A DNA stretch of 64,000 nucleotides. Origin: Patiria miniata (taxonomy: Eukaryota > Echinodermata > Asteroidea > Valvatida > Asterinidae). The translations under genes were made by a program, and so were the position numbers. The notes below the pieces were generated by a model. It had not been told where the DNA came from. It was given only the letters and a program-made list of their open reading frames with translations, and did not search any database. Shown in pieces: positions 35,096 to 46,828 of the stretch (positions are counted from its first letter, which is position 1; each line of letters starts with the position of its first letter). The DNA lies in contig NW_024037074.1 of assembly GCF_015706575.1 (NCBI RefSeq), positions 28,509,334 through 28,573,333 of the forward strand. Reading direction: 5' to 3'.

Positions 35096-36237
35096 TTCTT
35101 AAGCTGGTAATCATATGAACCAATAAATAAGAAATAATCTGTTCCTATAATCTAATAGGGAATTTAGATGCATGGTTGAATAAATAATGTATTTTTTTGA
35201 AATTGCACCGCACAGTTCCGTATAGGCAATAAATTTACAATTTTGAGTGCTCGCTATAATTAGCTTTTTGTAGAAAAGTTTTGAGAGATATTAAACAAGT
35301 ATGCATTAAAATTGTTGACAACAATTATATTTGTACCCACTGTGGAATGAAATATTGTTAATACAGTTTTAATACAAAAGTGAACAAATAAAATATTTGA
35401 GAAAATATGTTATTTGTTCACTTTTGTTATGTGAACATGCATAATAAGTTATGACTGTTGTAAAACCTACATATTTCTGCACCGGTTGGGTTACTCTTAG
35501 TTGGGTGGAGACTCGCCCCGATATCATTTATCCTCAGAAAGATTTTGTTCCTTGCTGGAAAAAAAATGCATCGATTTGAATTGCACCATAGTATTGAATG
35601 TATTTTATATAAATGGGTGACGTTACGTACCTTTATCATATTGTGAAACACGGCCTGTATCGAAGTGTATCCCTATGTGATATAAAATGCGTTATTTCTG
35701 AAAAATTGTTTGTATACACTTTTTTTTAATTAGAGTTTTTTTCAAACTCAGCAAGTTTTGAGTTTGAACTGTATTTTTGCTTTATTAATAGTTTTTTGGA
35801 GTGGCTCATGATTTGATGTTACTTTGTAGAGATATTTGGCTATTTCCGACTCTGCTCTCAGATGTTTGTGCACCCAATTTTTACAATCAGAATATGCTAT
35901 TATCAAAGAAAAGTTATGAATGTAGTGTATATTTTTTTTAATGTTTTTACAGATGTTTGAAAAGTTTAAAAAGAGTACCATACAAAGAAGAATAAGAACC
36001 AAAAATTCCTTCAATTTTGAATTGTTGCAGTGTTCACAAAATAACATCTAAATAAACAGCTGAAATTTGCACACCACCTAACCATTTGTGTTGCATTTTT
36101 TTTAAAGACCTCTTTGATAATTTGATCTTAGCAGTATTTAAAAAAAATCAACGTGTGCCTTCTGGAAGAAGTATTAATATTAAGAATGCTGAACCTGAAA
36201 TAGCCAAGGGTGTAGAATTGTGTGTAATGAATGGTTT
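35095..36237 (+). repeat. 3'-flank block, unit 3
   Basis: AT-rich, non-coding. Aligns with 24980-26100 behind gene 2, including catttatcctcagaaagat (about 35525). Nothing else is seen. Confidence 0.6.
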
Positions 36238-36245
36238 GTTTTAAT

Positions 36246-36649
36246 CAGGCGCGGTTCTAGAACCAATATTTTTTGGGGGCTAGCACGGTGGATCCAGAAT
36301 TTTTTTCAGGGAGGCGTGCTGAAATGTTGACCGGTTATTTTTTTCCAGACACTTAAGCCTCCGAAAATCAATAGGGGTGGTGCTCATGCCATATTTTCCA
36401 TGGGGAGCGCCAATCCTAAATCCTAAAATCATTCACACTATATTAACTAATGCACCCTTGTCACGGCTATTTCTTCTTAAGGGGGAGACCGTTCGCATGT
36501 ACATCACAATCATTCTTTTTCCTAATGATTTTTTTTTTTACGGAATTTATTTTTGGGGGCTAGACATTTATTTATTTATTTATTTATTTTTTTTTTTTGG
36601 GGGGGGTGCTACAGCCCCCCCCCCCAGCCCCGCTATAGAACCGCGCCTG
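36246..36649. mobile_element. hAT-like non-autonomous element with perfect 8-bp target duplication
   Basis: A 404 bp element starting caggcgcggttcta and ending tatagaaccgcgcctg. Exact gttttaat copies flank it (36238-36245 and 36650-36657). An 8-bp duplication with a CAGGCG-type end fits hAT. It contains a GGATCC-family fragment (36285-36350), a repeated ttgggggcta motif, a (attt)n run and a C-run. No coding sequence. Confidence 0.85.
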
Positions 36650-36657
36650 GTTTTAAT

Positions 36658-38120
36658 AGCACCGTGTAGCTTTGGTAATCGATCGATAGGGCTACATCAC
36701 TTTCGATATTAGCGATTTGTAATGATACTTACTTCCTCACTGAAGTAACGTGCAGAGAAAGTTATCTTAATGGATTGTCAAACATTTAGGCCATCCCATC
36801 ATGTTTGGAAGCTCGAACTTGCGGGTTGTTATACAGCTAATTATCCATGTCTTTTTCCATTTTTTAAAAAACTTTATTAGTAACGAATACAAAACTTAAG
36901 AATGATGTTGATAATCAGGCTATTTTGTTGAGACATGTCCTGTCATTAAATGAAAAGCCCATTGGAACGACTACAAAGGAGAAAAATAGGCGGGGTTCGT
37001 TGTCATGTTTTGAGACAACAAAACGGCCCCTTTTCACTGTAGCGAAAAAGAAGTAGAGAAACTTAAATAAAATCGACTTAAAAAGTCATCCCAAAACACG
37101 TTAACGTTGTAAATACTTAGTTTATAACAGCCCCATCGTTTTTTTCCTCGATTTTTGCATGCTCCGAGGAATAGATTGGTTTCTAGGGCTACAAAGGTTA
37201 TTTACTTGTGAATGAGACGCCGACCAAAACAATCGGCTGTTCTGCATTGCTCCGAGGAATAGAATAGAATAGATAACAAACGTTCATTCTTTTGTTTGTG
37301 AAATATGCTTCATTACCCGGTGATGCTGACATTTTCTACTTTTTACTTATTTGATTATTTTGTGGCCTGACATTTATTCGTTTCTTGCGGTGTAGACTGC
37401 ATAGGTTCCGACCTCCGTTTTTTAGACTCCATTATATAGGAAACTGGAACCGGTCAACCAGCAGCAGTGTGGCCAGGGGTCTCACCAGGGGGGGGGGGGG
37501 GGGGGGAACGAGAATGGAGCTGCAAGATGTTACAGTGGGAGGGAGGGACAAATTCTGTTAGACCTAAGGCCAATAAAAGTCGCCGGTTTCTGGTATGGAG
37601 CTTGCCCCAAAAAGTGGTGCGGCAACGCGGCTTTTTTTTTACCGTTTTTTTTTTTCTTCAAATGTCGGCTGATGACTACAAATGGAGCCCGACTAAACTT
37701 AGTGCAAATATATGGGAGTCCAGAGAGGCCACTTAAAACTTATGCTCGATCAGCAGGATTTCAGTCAAACCAGTGAGTTTGGCGGTTTTGAGACATCATT
37801 TTGCCGACACGCACGGCTACGGCAACTCGCGCGCGTACCAGAAACCGGAGACTTGTTTGGGGGGGGGGGGGGGGGCTAATAACCGCATGGTCAATAATGT
37901 GAATTATTTATTTCCGGGGGAAACTGCGGGACAATTTGTTTTATTTGTGCGTGTAAGCCCAACCCCCTAAACCCCCACCCACCCCTCCCCCACCCCACCT
38001 GGCTACGCCGCTGTCTACCACTAAGGCGGATAGATTCATCTTTACAGCGAATTAAAGCAGCCACGTCAACTGGAGAAAAAAATATATTATTTTACAAGAG
38101 CAACGCGAACGATAGACGAC
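36658..38120 (+). repeat. Distal 3' flank, unit 3
   Basis: Non-coding partner of 26788-28265. It is interrupted by the element at 37571-37857 and includes long G-runs near 37487-37506 and 37858-37874. Confidence 0.55.
37571..37857. mobile_element. Short inverted-repeat element (family of 19272-19985)
   Basis: A 287 bp element with ends agtcgccggtttctggta and taccagaaaccggagact. Inside it has the tgcccc, gagaggcca and cccgactaaac motifs shared with the copy in gene 2 intron 1. The homologous place behind gene 2 lacks it. Non-coding. Confidence 0.7.
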
Positions 38121-38640
38121 ATGACTGGTGTAAAATCGATTTACTCATCCTCTTCCTCTTAACGGAAATATTACTGGAAAGGAAAACAACAGAACCCTGG
38201 CATTAAATAAACACCCCTCCCCCGATCTCGAGCCGCCTTAGCATACATTTGGGGTTCTGGATCCGCCGTGGGCTGCCCAGGGTTGGTTAGGAGGTGGAAG
38301 GGATGACGGGGGCGGGGGTTCCTAGGACAATTCGTGCTTAGGCTATTGAAGGTTGGGGTTTTGTTAAGGAAAGAAGACTGTCTCAAATGGTTGGATGGAA
38401 ACAGTTAAGCTTGGGAATGGATTTGGTTGGGCGAGGGTCAAGATTGGGTTGGCATATTTCTGTGTTTGGTTTTGGTAAAGGTTGGGCTCAATAAGCGTGG
38501 AGGGGGTTCTGCAGGTGCAATGTCAATTGCATGCCGAGAAGTTGGTCTGGCGAGCGAGCGTTTGACTTGTGGATGGGGATAGATGAATGGTTATAATTAA
38601 GTTGCCTTTGGGAACGGCTGGAATCACCGTTAGAGGGCGG
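38120..38640 (+). repeat. A-block, unit 4
   Basis: A-block copy closest to unit 3 (shared ctcatcctcttcctctt head and ggcattaaataaac). Non-coding, leads into the gene 4 promoter. Confidence 0.6.
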
Positions 38641-38759
38641 CAATTGTACATGTACCGGATAATGCACACAATTTATTCAAGTTCTTATTACTTTTTTGAA
38701 CAGCTGAATTCATTTCATCTTCGTTTTTTTTTATCACAAATGTAGAGTGCATAAGAATA

Positions 38760-39165
38760 CTAGCCACCAAATGCGTAGCTCCATTTAATTACACAAAGCG
38801 CAAAACAAACACTGATTGAATCACGTATGGCCGGTGTACGTCATTATTCTATTTACCAATCAGAGTTAGTCACCCAACAAGTCGGTGACCACAAGTGAGT
38901 GGTCTGTGATTGAAAGGTGTCAATCACAATCCACGTGAATATGTCACCGACATCCCTACGATAATTCCACCAATTAGATGCATCTATTTGAGTGTCACTA
39001 TACAAGCAATGTAACATTAACATCATTTCCGTCTCACAAATATGGAGCAAGTCAGTTATGTGTGATTGACAGCGCGCAGGGGGCCAATCACAAACCGGGC
39101 ATGCAAGTTCCCCAGTCACTGCTCGGGAAATAGACGTCAATATTTAAGTCACAAGCTGCCGGCTC
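38760..39165 (+). promoter_or_regulatory. Gene 4 promoter
   Basis: Conserved CCAAT boxes, ccacgtg (about 38931), CRE-like tacgtcatt, gacgtcaatatttaag (about 39133-39148) and tcactcc. It is more degraded than the others: the cttcgggtttaacgtgtggc stretch near 39000 is deleted, and one GTCGGTGA-type motif is lost (gtgtcacta). Confidence 0.72.
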
Positions 39166-39249
39166 ACTCCTCACAACGACTGCAGCTCATGTCCACGTCC
39201 AGACAACAACCTGAGAGAACTGGTTGCAAGATCGAACAAGAATTGCACG
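39166..39249 (+). other. Gene 4 exon 1 (5' UTR)
   Basis: 84 bp, donor gcacg/gtgagt. Upstream ATG at 39189. The predicted peptide differs at three residues (S4, Q6, G12) but its frame stays open. Confidence 0.7.
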
Positions 39250-41799
39250 GTGAGTGTTTGAAACAGTCTTTTACGATAATTCTGCAATTTTTGGGATTGA
39301 TCTTTTGTGATATATGATATTGACACAATGTGCTTATAGCCAAAACAGTGCGCTGTAAATATTTCAGACCATGATGATCCCATTCCCATACGGTAATGCG
39401 ATTACTTATCATGCGACATTAATGCTTGAATCATAACCAGGTATTATGATGCATAGACTACAGCTGAATAAGCTCTAGTCTGAAAAGTTGATGCGGATTC
39501 AGACCAACATTTTTGTGAGGCCAAAATCAGTCCATAATATAGCTAAGAGCAAATACATGAATATAGTCACGATTTTTTTTATTTGTTCGGGATTCCTGTC
39601 TGACAATTTTTCAGCTCCTACTTACATAGTGCACCCTCGACGCATTTTAATTGCCCTAAATACTGAATAGTTAAAAAGAAAACCACTATTAATTCCTGGA
39701 AGTTTTATAGTTTGTATTGCCATTCAGACTTGCCGGTTTTCCAGTCAAACTTGGCTGTAGCTTTTTCAAGAGTGTATTACATCAAGTTCCTTATTGTTAT
39801 TGAAGTTCATACACTTTCACAATTTTGTCAGATGATCAATTTAAACCTTTTCGTGTTTAACGAAAGAAATCTTGCAAAAGCTCGACCGCCCATAATATCA
39901 GTATGATCATTCACCTCCTTTATTTTCTCGCTAGTTTTCCCTGTTTATTGTCAAACCTGAAATCCCGATGCGATGCGCTCACTTTTTTCCACCGGAAATC
40001 ACTCTAGGTAATACAGGACAAAAGGTTTTGCGGAAGTTGGCCACGGAAAAACGTTTAAAGGAAACCGTGACATCTGAAACATCCTGTCCTATGTTGTATT
40101 ATTGAAAATTCGGATAATCTCAATACCTTTTGCGTAATCTGTTTTTTAAACTGTGTCTTTAAACCATTTCTGTTTATGGGTGCAGGCCAGCAAATCAGTC
40201 CAAAATTTCCTTCGCCGGCAAAATCACAAACTGCATGCCCACAAATTCCTCAGAATTAGAGCATTTTGAAGGCCGTGAACTTGATTTTTTTTAAAAGAAG
40301 GTTTAAAGTCGTGCAGAGGACTATGAGCTCGTATTTCTATGAAATGTGGAAATGATTCGGCCCTAAAATGCCTCTATTTTGCAGTGAAGCGTAGGCGTCT
40401 ATTTTCAAAATGGCGATGGGCTTCTGGACTGCTTTAAGGGGTTATCACTTTTGATCACATAGATGATTGAACCCAGAAAATTGAACAGAAAGATGGTGAA
40501 ATAATCTTTAATTTGGTGAAATAATCTTTAATTTGATGTGTGATTTACCTGAATTCCTGAGGTGGGGACATAAAACTTTTAACTTTGGGGTCTATTGAAA
40601 TGCATTACTGGTCTGCAACGAAAGGTGTAAGTGTTATTTTCAAGCGTTGCAGGATAAACGTGTCAATTGTCAGAATAGACTTTATGGCGCAACAAACAAA
40701 TCGGATCATGATCACACACATTTTATTCATGTTTAAATTGCCACCCCCGGACAAGCAAACAAAACGAAAACAGGAGGGAAAAAAAAAGGATAAAAAGAAA
40801 AAGAAGAAAGAGGTGCGAATATTATATCATTGTTAATTTAATTGGTTGGGGTACAAATGATCAATCGACACCCTCAACAAATTATCAATCGAGAAAATGA
40901 TATGGGGGGGGGGTGTGCTTTGTCCTCCTCTACACAAAAAAATCCTGGCGACGCCCATGTCTGGATATTTGTAGAATCATGTGAAGAGTTGAGGTTTGCA
41001 CAAATTATTCGAGCGTCAATTTAGATTTTGCATCTTACCTTTTAAAAAAAAAAACAGACTTCTTGTCCTAATTTTACCCGGTTCTTCATATTGGTTAATG
41101 ACGAAACACGCACGAGATTTTTTCTTTCATGCTTACGTACATACAATCAGTTTCGTAAAACAAGCCCCCAAAAATAAGAGAACTAAAAGAACTAAAAGAG
41201 AGATATGCATGCAAACTATAGAAAAAGATTGAAGACTGCATTAACCGTTGATCGTGTTAGCGATAACAAAGGAAATTTGATTGATTTTGAGTATCTTTTT
41301 AATTATCTTTTTATTTCCACAGAGTGATTACAACAATTAACAAACTGGTTAATATGGTCTAAATTTTGAAAAACAAATATTTTTGCGCAATAAACCTCAT
41401 TTTGGGTGAGTGCTCAAAATGTCATTCTTTCTTTAATCTTCATGAAATTTTATCAAAAGTCATGTCATTTTATCATTTGTTTTAACACTGCCAAATAATA
41501 TTTTCAAGGGCGGATCCAGAGAGTTTATTGACGGGCGAAGTTTGTGCCGGGAGAATGGGTGAGGGTGGAAGGGCTCTCTCAATCGAAATTTGCCTTTTTT
41601 GACAAATATTCGGTCACTGCCGGGTGAGGGCGCCCCCTACGCACCCCTAGAGCCGCCACTGATCTGGCTAAACTGCCGAATTTTATTAAACATGTATGAC
41701 TTTTGTGAACGTAAGCATGAAGTTGAATTCCCGAGCTGGACTGAAATCCAAAAAAAAATAAATTCAATGCAAATACGTAAATTGCCTACTTTTTAATGC

Positions 41800-42298
41800 G
41801 TAGTCGTACGCACAATACGCACCTCATATGCATCTCTATCGTTTTATGTAAGTTTTATGTACGCAGGCATACGCATGGTACGGCCCAGTACGCTGGATAG
41901 TTTTGGGCATGCACAAAACTACGCTGCGAACGCTGTTACGCAGGTCATAAGTTATAAATACGCAGCGCATCGGTCCCGCATCGGTCGAGCGCGGTACGAA
42001 TACGCTATGTGTTCGTGAGGGATAAGCCGTTCATACGCGGCAATACGCTGACCTCCTATATTGGACGTATACATAGCGACGTATTGCACGAATTGGTACC
42101 GCTCGTCCTGCGAGCGGGCAGCGCATTGTACTTATTCGTAACTTATAAGAAACGCACAGATGGCGAACTTGCGCACTGCATACGTCATATGTCAAAGTAA
42201 TCAAAAATATTCGACGTTTTTGATCGTACGGCTGCGTATTGAAAATTGTTGATAAGGGACTCATAAGGAATTGGGATACGCAAAAGTGTGACAGGGAC
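41800..42298. mobile_element. Left-truncated TTAA-type element, copy 1
   Basis: Matches the interior and right end of the complete neighbour (42303-42996): tacgcatggtacggcccag, ctacgctgcg and the end gtgtgacagggac before TTAA (42299-42302). Its left end and about 15 bp of host intron (tagtggagataccc in gene 3) are gone. The breakpoint lies in shared tgcgta, so a microhomology deletion is likely. Non-coding. Confidence 0.75.
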
Positions 42299-42302
42299 TT
42301 AA

Positions 42303-42996
42303 GGGCCCTGTCACACTTCTGCGTATCCTAATTCCTTATGAGTTGCGCATTGACATTTTTTTCATACGCAGTCGTACGCACAATACGCATCTCATATGCA
42401 TCTCTATCGTGTTGTGTAGGTTTTATGTACGCAGATATACGCATGGTACGGCCCAGTACGCAGGTAGTTTTGGGCATGCACAAAACTACGCTGCGTACGC
42501 TGTTACGCAGGTCATAAGTTATAAATACGCAGCGCATCGGTCCCGCATCGGTCGAGTGCGTTACGAGTACGCTATGTTTTCGTGACGCACCCCGTCGGCA
42601 TATGAGCCGCCTGTATTGGACGTATACATAGCGTACTTGCAGCGCAGATGCAACGCACGCTGGACGGCGAGCGACGGAATGCGGCGGGAATACGCTCAGA
42701 AGTGCGTCAAGCATGCAGTCGGCATAAGTCGGGTGCGTCCGGAATACGCTCGGCATGCGCACTGCATACTGACCTATTCGCAACCCGAAAAATAATGTTG
42801 TGCACTACATACGCAACTCATACGCATCTCATACGCAGTGGATGCGCTGAATTCGTTACTTGTACGCTAGATGTGCATCGCACATAAGTCAAAGTGATCA
42901 AAACATTTCGACGTTAATTGAGCGTACGGCTGCGTATTGAAAATTGTTGATAAGGAACTCATAAGGAATTAGGATACGCATAGATGTGACAGGGGC
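42303..42996. mobile_element. Complete TTAA-flanked element, copy 2 (piggyBac-like MITE)
   Basis: A 694 bp element with termini gggccctgtcacactt and gatgtgacaggggc, forming imperfect inverted repeats of about 35 bp. It lies exactly between TTAA at 42299-42302 and 42997-43000. The empty paralogous sites read cccttaaataattt with one TTAA. A TTAA duplication is the piggyBac signature. The interior is dense in tacgc motifs and codes for nothing recognisable. Confidence 0.82.
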
Positions 42997-43554
42997 TTAA
43001 ATAATTTGATCGTTCGCTAAATTCAACTGGGTTTGAGAATGCTTACTCGTTTGTATGCGAGTTTGAAAGAAAGTGTTCACACACTGAATGAGCAAGGTGT
43101 GAAATTGGACGGGAAAAACATATTTAAACGAAGAATATGCTGTTTAAAAAACTTAGATAATTGTGCTTTCAAAAATGATTCAATGACTTACTTACCTCTT
43201 GGTGCCTCAAAAATACACAGGTTTTTTGTATAATGAATTTGAATAACATGTATAATGAACTTGAATAAAGGCTTTCATGAAAGCGTTTGAATCAATTTAA
43301 TGTTGATTTCAGGGAGCATTCAGGTTCCAGAGAAAAATGTCACAACGCGTCATTAAAACATGTTTCTTTTCGGTCACGAAAATGCAAATAATCTTTGACC
43401 ATTGTTTTTATTTGTGAATAATTGTTCCTGTTTTCGAATAATTATTTATCAAAGTGAAAAACCCTCAAAATTGTATTACAATCGATAAATAAAGTATTTC
43501 TTTCCTTACTCAAGCATAAACGTTACTAGTTTTCTTTGTTTATTTTTTTTTCAG

Positions 43555-43622
43555 CCAACAGTGAAATCCCTTTGATCTCTTTTTGGACCTGATCTTCAAG
43601 ACTTCAAGAGCGAACCATCGAG
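43555..43622 (+). other. Gene 4 exon 2 (5' UTR)
   Basis: Conserved exon between ttttttcag and gag/gtcggt. The most diverged copy (ccaacagtgaaatcc), yet the upstream-ORF frame and its TGA are kept. Confidence 0.6.
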
Positions 43623-44943
43623 GTCGGTGTGGTGATGTTTATTAATTGACTCTGTCATGTCAGTGGAAAGGGCGCGCCGTCCCCATAAAACAATCTAATA
43701 TAATTCGGTCTCCTTTCCTAACTTATATCTGCGGGCAAAAATAATGACAATCCCGATAATGTGGATTGCCCGCAGTTTCCATGGACACCGATTAAAAAAA
43801 CACCTTGTCATATAATGTTAGCCCCTTGCCCCCGGATAGGCCCCTGTCATCACGCCGAACACATTATCTGAATAATGATTCCTCCAAAATTATTATGAAA
43901 TCATTCGTGTCTCTAAGACAACCTTTTCAGTGTATGAAACATCATTATGCCCCTTTCTTATTTAGCTGTTTCGGTGTACACACCGAAACAGCTCTTGTTT
44001 TCGTTAAGATTTGTTTTTTCTTTTTTTTTCTTTTTTCTCCTTTTTCCATCTTTTTCTCCCCAGGTTTTACACACGTTTCTTCTACCAGTCGACTTTGGCA
44101 TTTTGGTTTTTAAATCCGATTGATTTCAGACTTGGTACATACTTAGAACACCACCCACAAATGGTCCTGGAAGAAATTCGTGATTGTGACGTTATCAGGT
44201 GTCGGGTTACGTCACATTATAGATGCATTTTTCCCCATATGTTTTGTACACGTTTTAAAACACTCCAGTTTGGCATCTTCGTAAATCCAATCGACTTTAG
44301 ACTTAATTCATACTAAGACCACCATCCACAGATGGTCCTAGACGAAATTCGTGATCGTGACATCATCAGGTGTCAGGTTACGTCACATTAAAGATATACT
44401 TTTCCCCATAGGGTTTGTACACGTTTTAAAACGCTCCATTTCGGCACTTTCGTACATCCGATCGACGTTACACTTGGTACATACTTAGACCACCACCCAC
44501 AGATGGTCCTAGAAGAAATTCGTGATCGTGACGTCATCAGGTGTCACGTTACTTCACATTAAAGTTGCACATTTCCCCATAGGTTTTGGCACTTTCGTAA
44601 ATTCGATCGCCTGTATTCTTGGTATAATACACACTTAGAATACTACCCATAGATGGTCACGTCATCATCAAATGTCATGTGACGTCCCTTAAAGGGACAT
44701 TTTATTCTTTTATAGGTCATCTACTGAACTATAATGTTCGATTGGTTGTACGTGTAACTTGATGTACGTATTATGATGTGCTGGTATAGATGACATTTAT
44801 AGTGACGTCACTGATTGTTCATCACGTGCACAGAGTATTTCAAATATCCGAAACAGCTTGTGTTTGTCCACAAACACATTTCTAGTTGCTTATTGATTTT
44901 GTTTTTAGTTTAACATAAAGGCCCTATATTGTTTTTTTTACAG
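43623..44943 (+). other. Gene 4 intron 2
   Basis: 1.3 kb, against 0.31-0.37 kb in the other genes, because of the insertion at 43963-44885. It ends gtttttttacag before the ATG. Confidence 0.62.
43963..44885. mobile_element. Insertion with hairpin ends and about four 165-bp tandem units
   Basis: Begins with a near-perfect palindrome (agctgtttcggtgt then its complement) and ends ccgaaacagct, a 9-bp hairpin (tgtgtttgt/acaaacaca), then tttctag. The hairpin followed by CTAG recalls a Helitron 3' end, but the 5' TC start is not evident. Inside, about four units of roughly 165 bp repeat taca/tacttaga, ccaccacccacagatggtcc and gtgacgtcatcaggtgtc. No coding sequence. It is absent from the other four genes. 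Confidence 0.65.
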
Positions 44944-45768
44944 ATGAAGATCTGCGTGGCCACCATTCTGTCAATCGCCCTCCTTCTGGGTAACTCTGTC
45001 AAGCTCCAAGCTTCCGTTACTGGGCCGGTTCCCTCGGACGGTGATGGTCCTGCGTCTCAGGTGTGTCAGCAGTGCTGCCAGGGACCTGCCGCAATACCCG
45101 GCATACCAGGTCTGCCTGGGCCAGTAGGACCGATGGGGCCGTACGGTCAGCCGGGGTCAAAGGGCGATGCAGGTCAGCAAGGTGAGATTGGCCCTATTGG
45201 ACCTATGGGTGAGCGGGGAGCACCTGGGAATACTGGGTCTAAAGGTGATGATGGGATTGGTCTGCCTGGCAAGATAGGTCCGAGAGGGCTACCTGGTTTT
45301 GTTGGAGGAACTGGGGAAACTGGTGTCAAAGGTCAAAAGGGTGAGCCAGGGGAGACGCCAGACGACTCCAAACAGCGGGTGGCATTCACCGTAGTGAGGA
45401 CGAGCCAATCGGATACCTCAACAAGTCAAGACACCCGTTTGCCCTTCCAGCAGACCGAGACGCTTCTGCCGGGTAACAGCTTCGATCTCGAGACCGGCAC
45501 GTTCACATGTAGTGTCCCGGGCACCTACGTATTTACGTTCTCCGTTCTTAAGTATGGCAACAGCGGTGACCTTTTCATCCATCTTGTTAAAAACGACTAC
45601 AAGGTAATCACTACTTATGGTGCATCAAATCAACAAGGTCAGTTGTCTGGTAGCGCGGTGCTGGTTCTGCAACGAGCAGACACGGTGTATCTTACCATGC
45701 AAGGTAAAGTGAGTGGGAGTTCCTGGCACTACACCTCATTCAGTGGCTTCCTTCTTTACCCCGAATAA
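44944..45768 (+). CDS. Gene 4: secreted collagen-stalk C1q-domain protein
   Basis: 274 aa from the ATG right after the acceptor. Signal peptide, C41/C44/C45, unbroken 17-triplet stalk, GI break, PGKIGP (K110), 11 triplets and C1q head. Stalk and N terminus match genes 3 and 5 ([10 protein letters not shown]). Head positions again differ (Q155, G205, D209, F211, then MQGKVSGSSWHY, one residue shorter). The usually invariant Gly before Asp-Thr-Val-Tyr is Ala (RADTVYL). Position 178 is Asn where the others have Thr. Predicted extracellular recognition protein, as for the paralogues. AATAAA overlaps the stop. Confidence 0.93.
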   Translation: MKICVATILSIALLLGNSVKLQASVTGPVPSDGDGPASQVCQQCCQGPAAIPGIPGLPGPVGPMGPYGQPGSKGDAGQQGEIGPIGPMGERGAPGNTGSKGDDGIGLPGKIGPRGLPGFVGGTGETGVKGQKGEPGETPDDSKQRVAFTVVRTSQSDTSTSQDTRLPFQQTETLLPGNSFDLETGTFTCSVPGTYVFTFSVLKYGNSGDLFIHLVKNDYKVITTYGASNQQGQLSGSAVLVLQRADTVYLTMQGKVSGSSWHYTSFSGFLLYPE

Positions 45769-45999
45769 ATAAACAAAAAAAACAAAAAATCACCACGCAT
45801 TGTGATACAGGAGCAATGCTTAAGAAAACATAATAATACAAACCAACGAATTATAAGACATAATGTTCAATGGAATAATAATGATAATAACTTTTTTATT
45901 ACACGTAGGTCCAATAGCGTTTTACATGTAAGCCTCAAAACTACATAAAAAAAACCAATTGATTAAACATAAGTTGAAAATAACAACCTTGACGTCTGT

Positions 46000-46330
46000 T
46001 CCACAAAGTAGGTGCATATATGGTAAACAAAAGTACGATCACTATATTGTTCCCTGCTAGGCTTTGGACGAGCCTTTTGGATGTTTCAGATTAGCCTCAT
46101 CCCAGCTTTTATTGTGAGTGTTAAAATTCGTGAACTAATATCAACTCTGTGAGGTACTCTGGCGCTGACCCGCCATGACAGAAACGTTTAACACTAACAA
46201 AGAATCTTGAATTCAACCAGCACTGTATAATCGGTAGCCAATATAGTTCCTGAAATATGGGTGCATGTCTGCATGACGATATAACCTTCTCGAGATAACC
46301 AGTCGGGGCAGCAGGATTCTAAATACATGT
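46000..46330 (-). mobile_element. LINE reverse-transcriptase tail remnant, unit 4 (best preserved)
   Basis: Minus-strand frames read ELYWLPI, VLVEFKIL, then CHGGSAPEYLTELILVH and further on a WNRR match, in the order expected for the end of a LINE reverse transcriptase (ELHWLPI, FKIL, LHGLAPEYLTELI, LWNRLP). At least two frame changes. This copy identifies the family of the more decayed remnants. Confidence 0.75.
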
Positions 46331-46370
46331 GCATGTCTGTTGTAAATTCTTATATTGTATGTAAAGGGTG

Positions 46371-46500
46371 AGTCAAAAAAAGCGAAATCAAATGTCGGGA
46401 CTATTTTTTAGTGAAGTTCTGCATATAGCACTTTCAAAATCTAGGATATGAAAGCCCCATTTTAAGCTTTCTTAGAGTACAAACATTATTCAAATCACTT
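46371..46500 (+). mobile_element. One-ended relative of the TA-target element
   Basis: aaagggtgagtcaaaaaaag resembles the end of the element at 26102 (cagggtgagtacaaaaaaag). No matching right end was found nearby. Probably a fragment. Confidence 0.4.
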
Positions 46501-46828
46501 ATGCGCTTTTCAATTTACGGAATTTTAAACACAACCACCGTTTTAAAGTTCTGTCCACGGATCACAAAAAAGGTGTGCGTTCTTTCAGCAAAACGAAACC
46601 AATTCACACACATAATTATATTAAAACAGTGTTCTTTAAACTTGTTGACAATATTGAATTGTATTTTATCCATTGTGGAATGGAAAATCTTTAATGGAAA
46701 CAGTTATCCTAAATATTATATGTTACATTCACTTTTAAATGTGAACAAGGATAAAAAAATAATGATTGTAAAACGTATATTGTTACTTGCATGCGCAAGA
46801 AAAAGAAGTGAATGGCGATTACAATATC

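Larger units (their letters stand above)
39250..43554 (+). other. Gene 4 intron 1
   Basis: A 4.3 kb intron of the gene 3/5 type, including the genes 3-5 specific segment (about 40180-40570) and the GGCGGATCC element (about 41510-41660). It is enlarged by the two TTAA-flanked elements at 41800-42996. Confidence 0.62.

Noticed and set aside
42328-42783. 151 aa minus-strand frame in the TTAA element
   Set aside because: It covers tacgc-rich element DNA and is not preserved in the truncated neighbour copy. No transposase motif.
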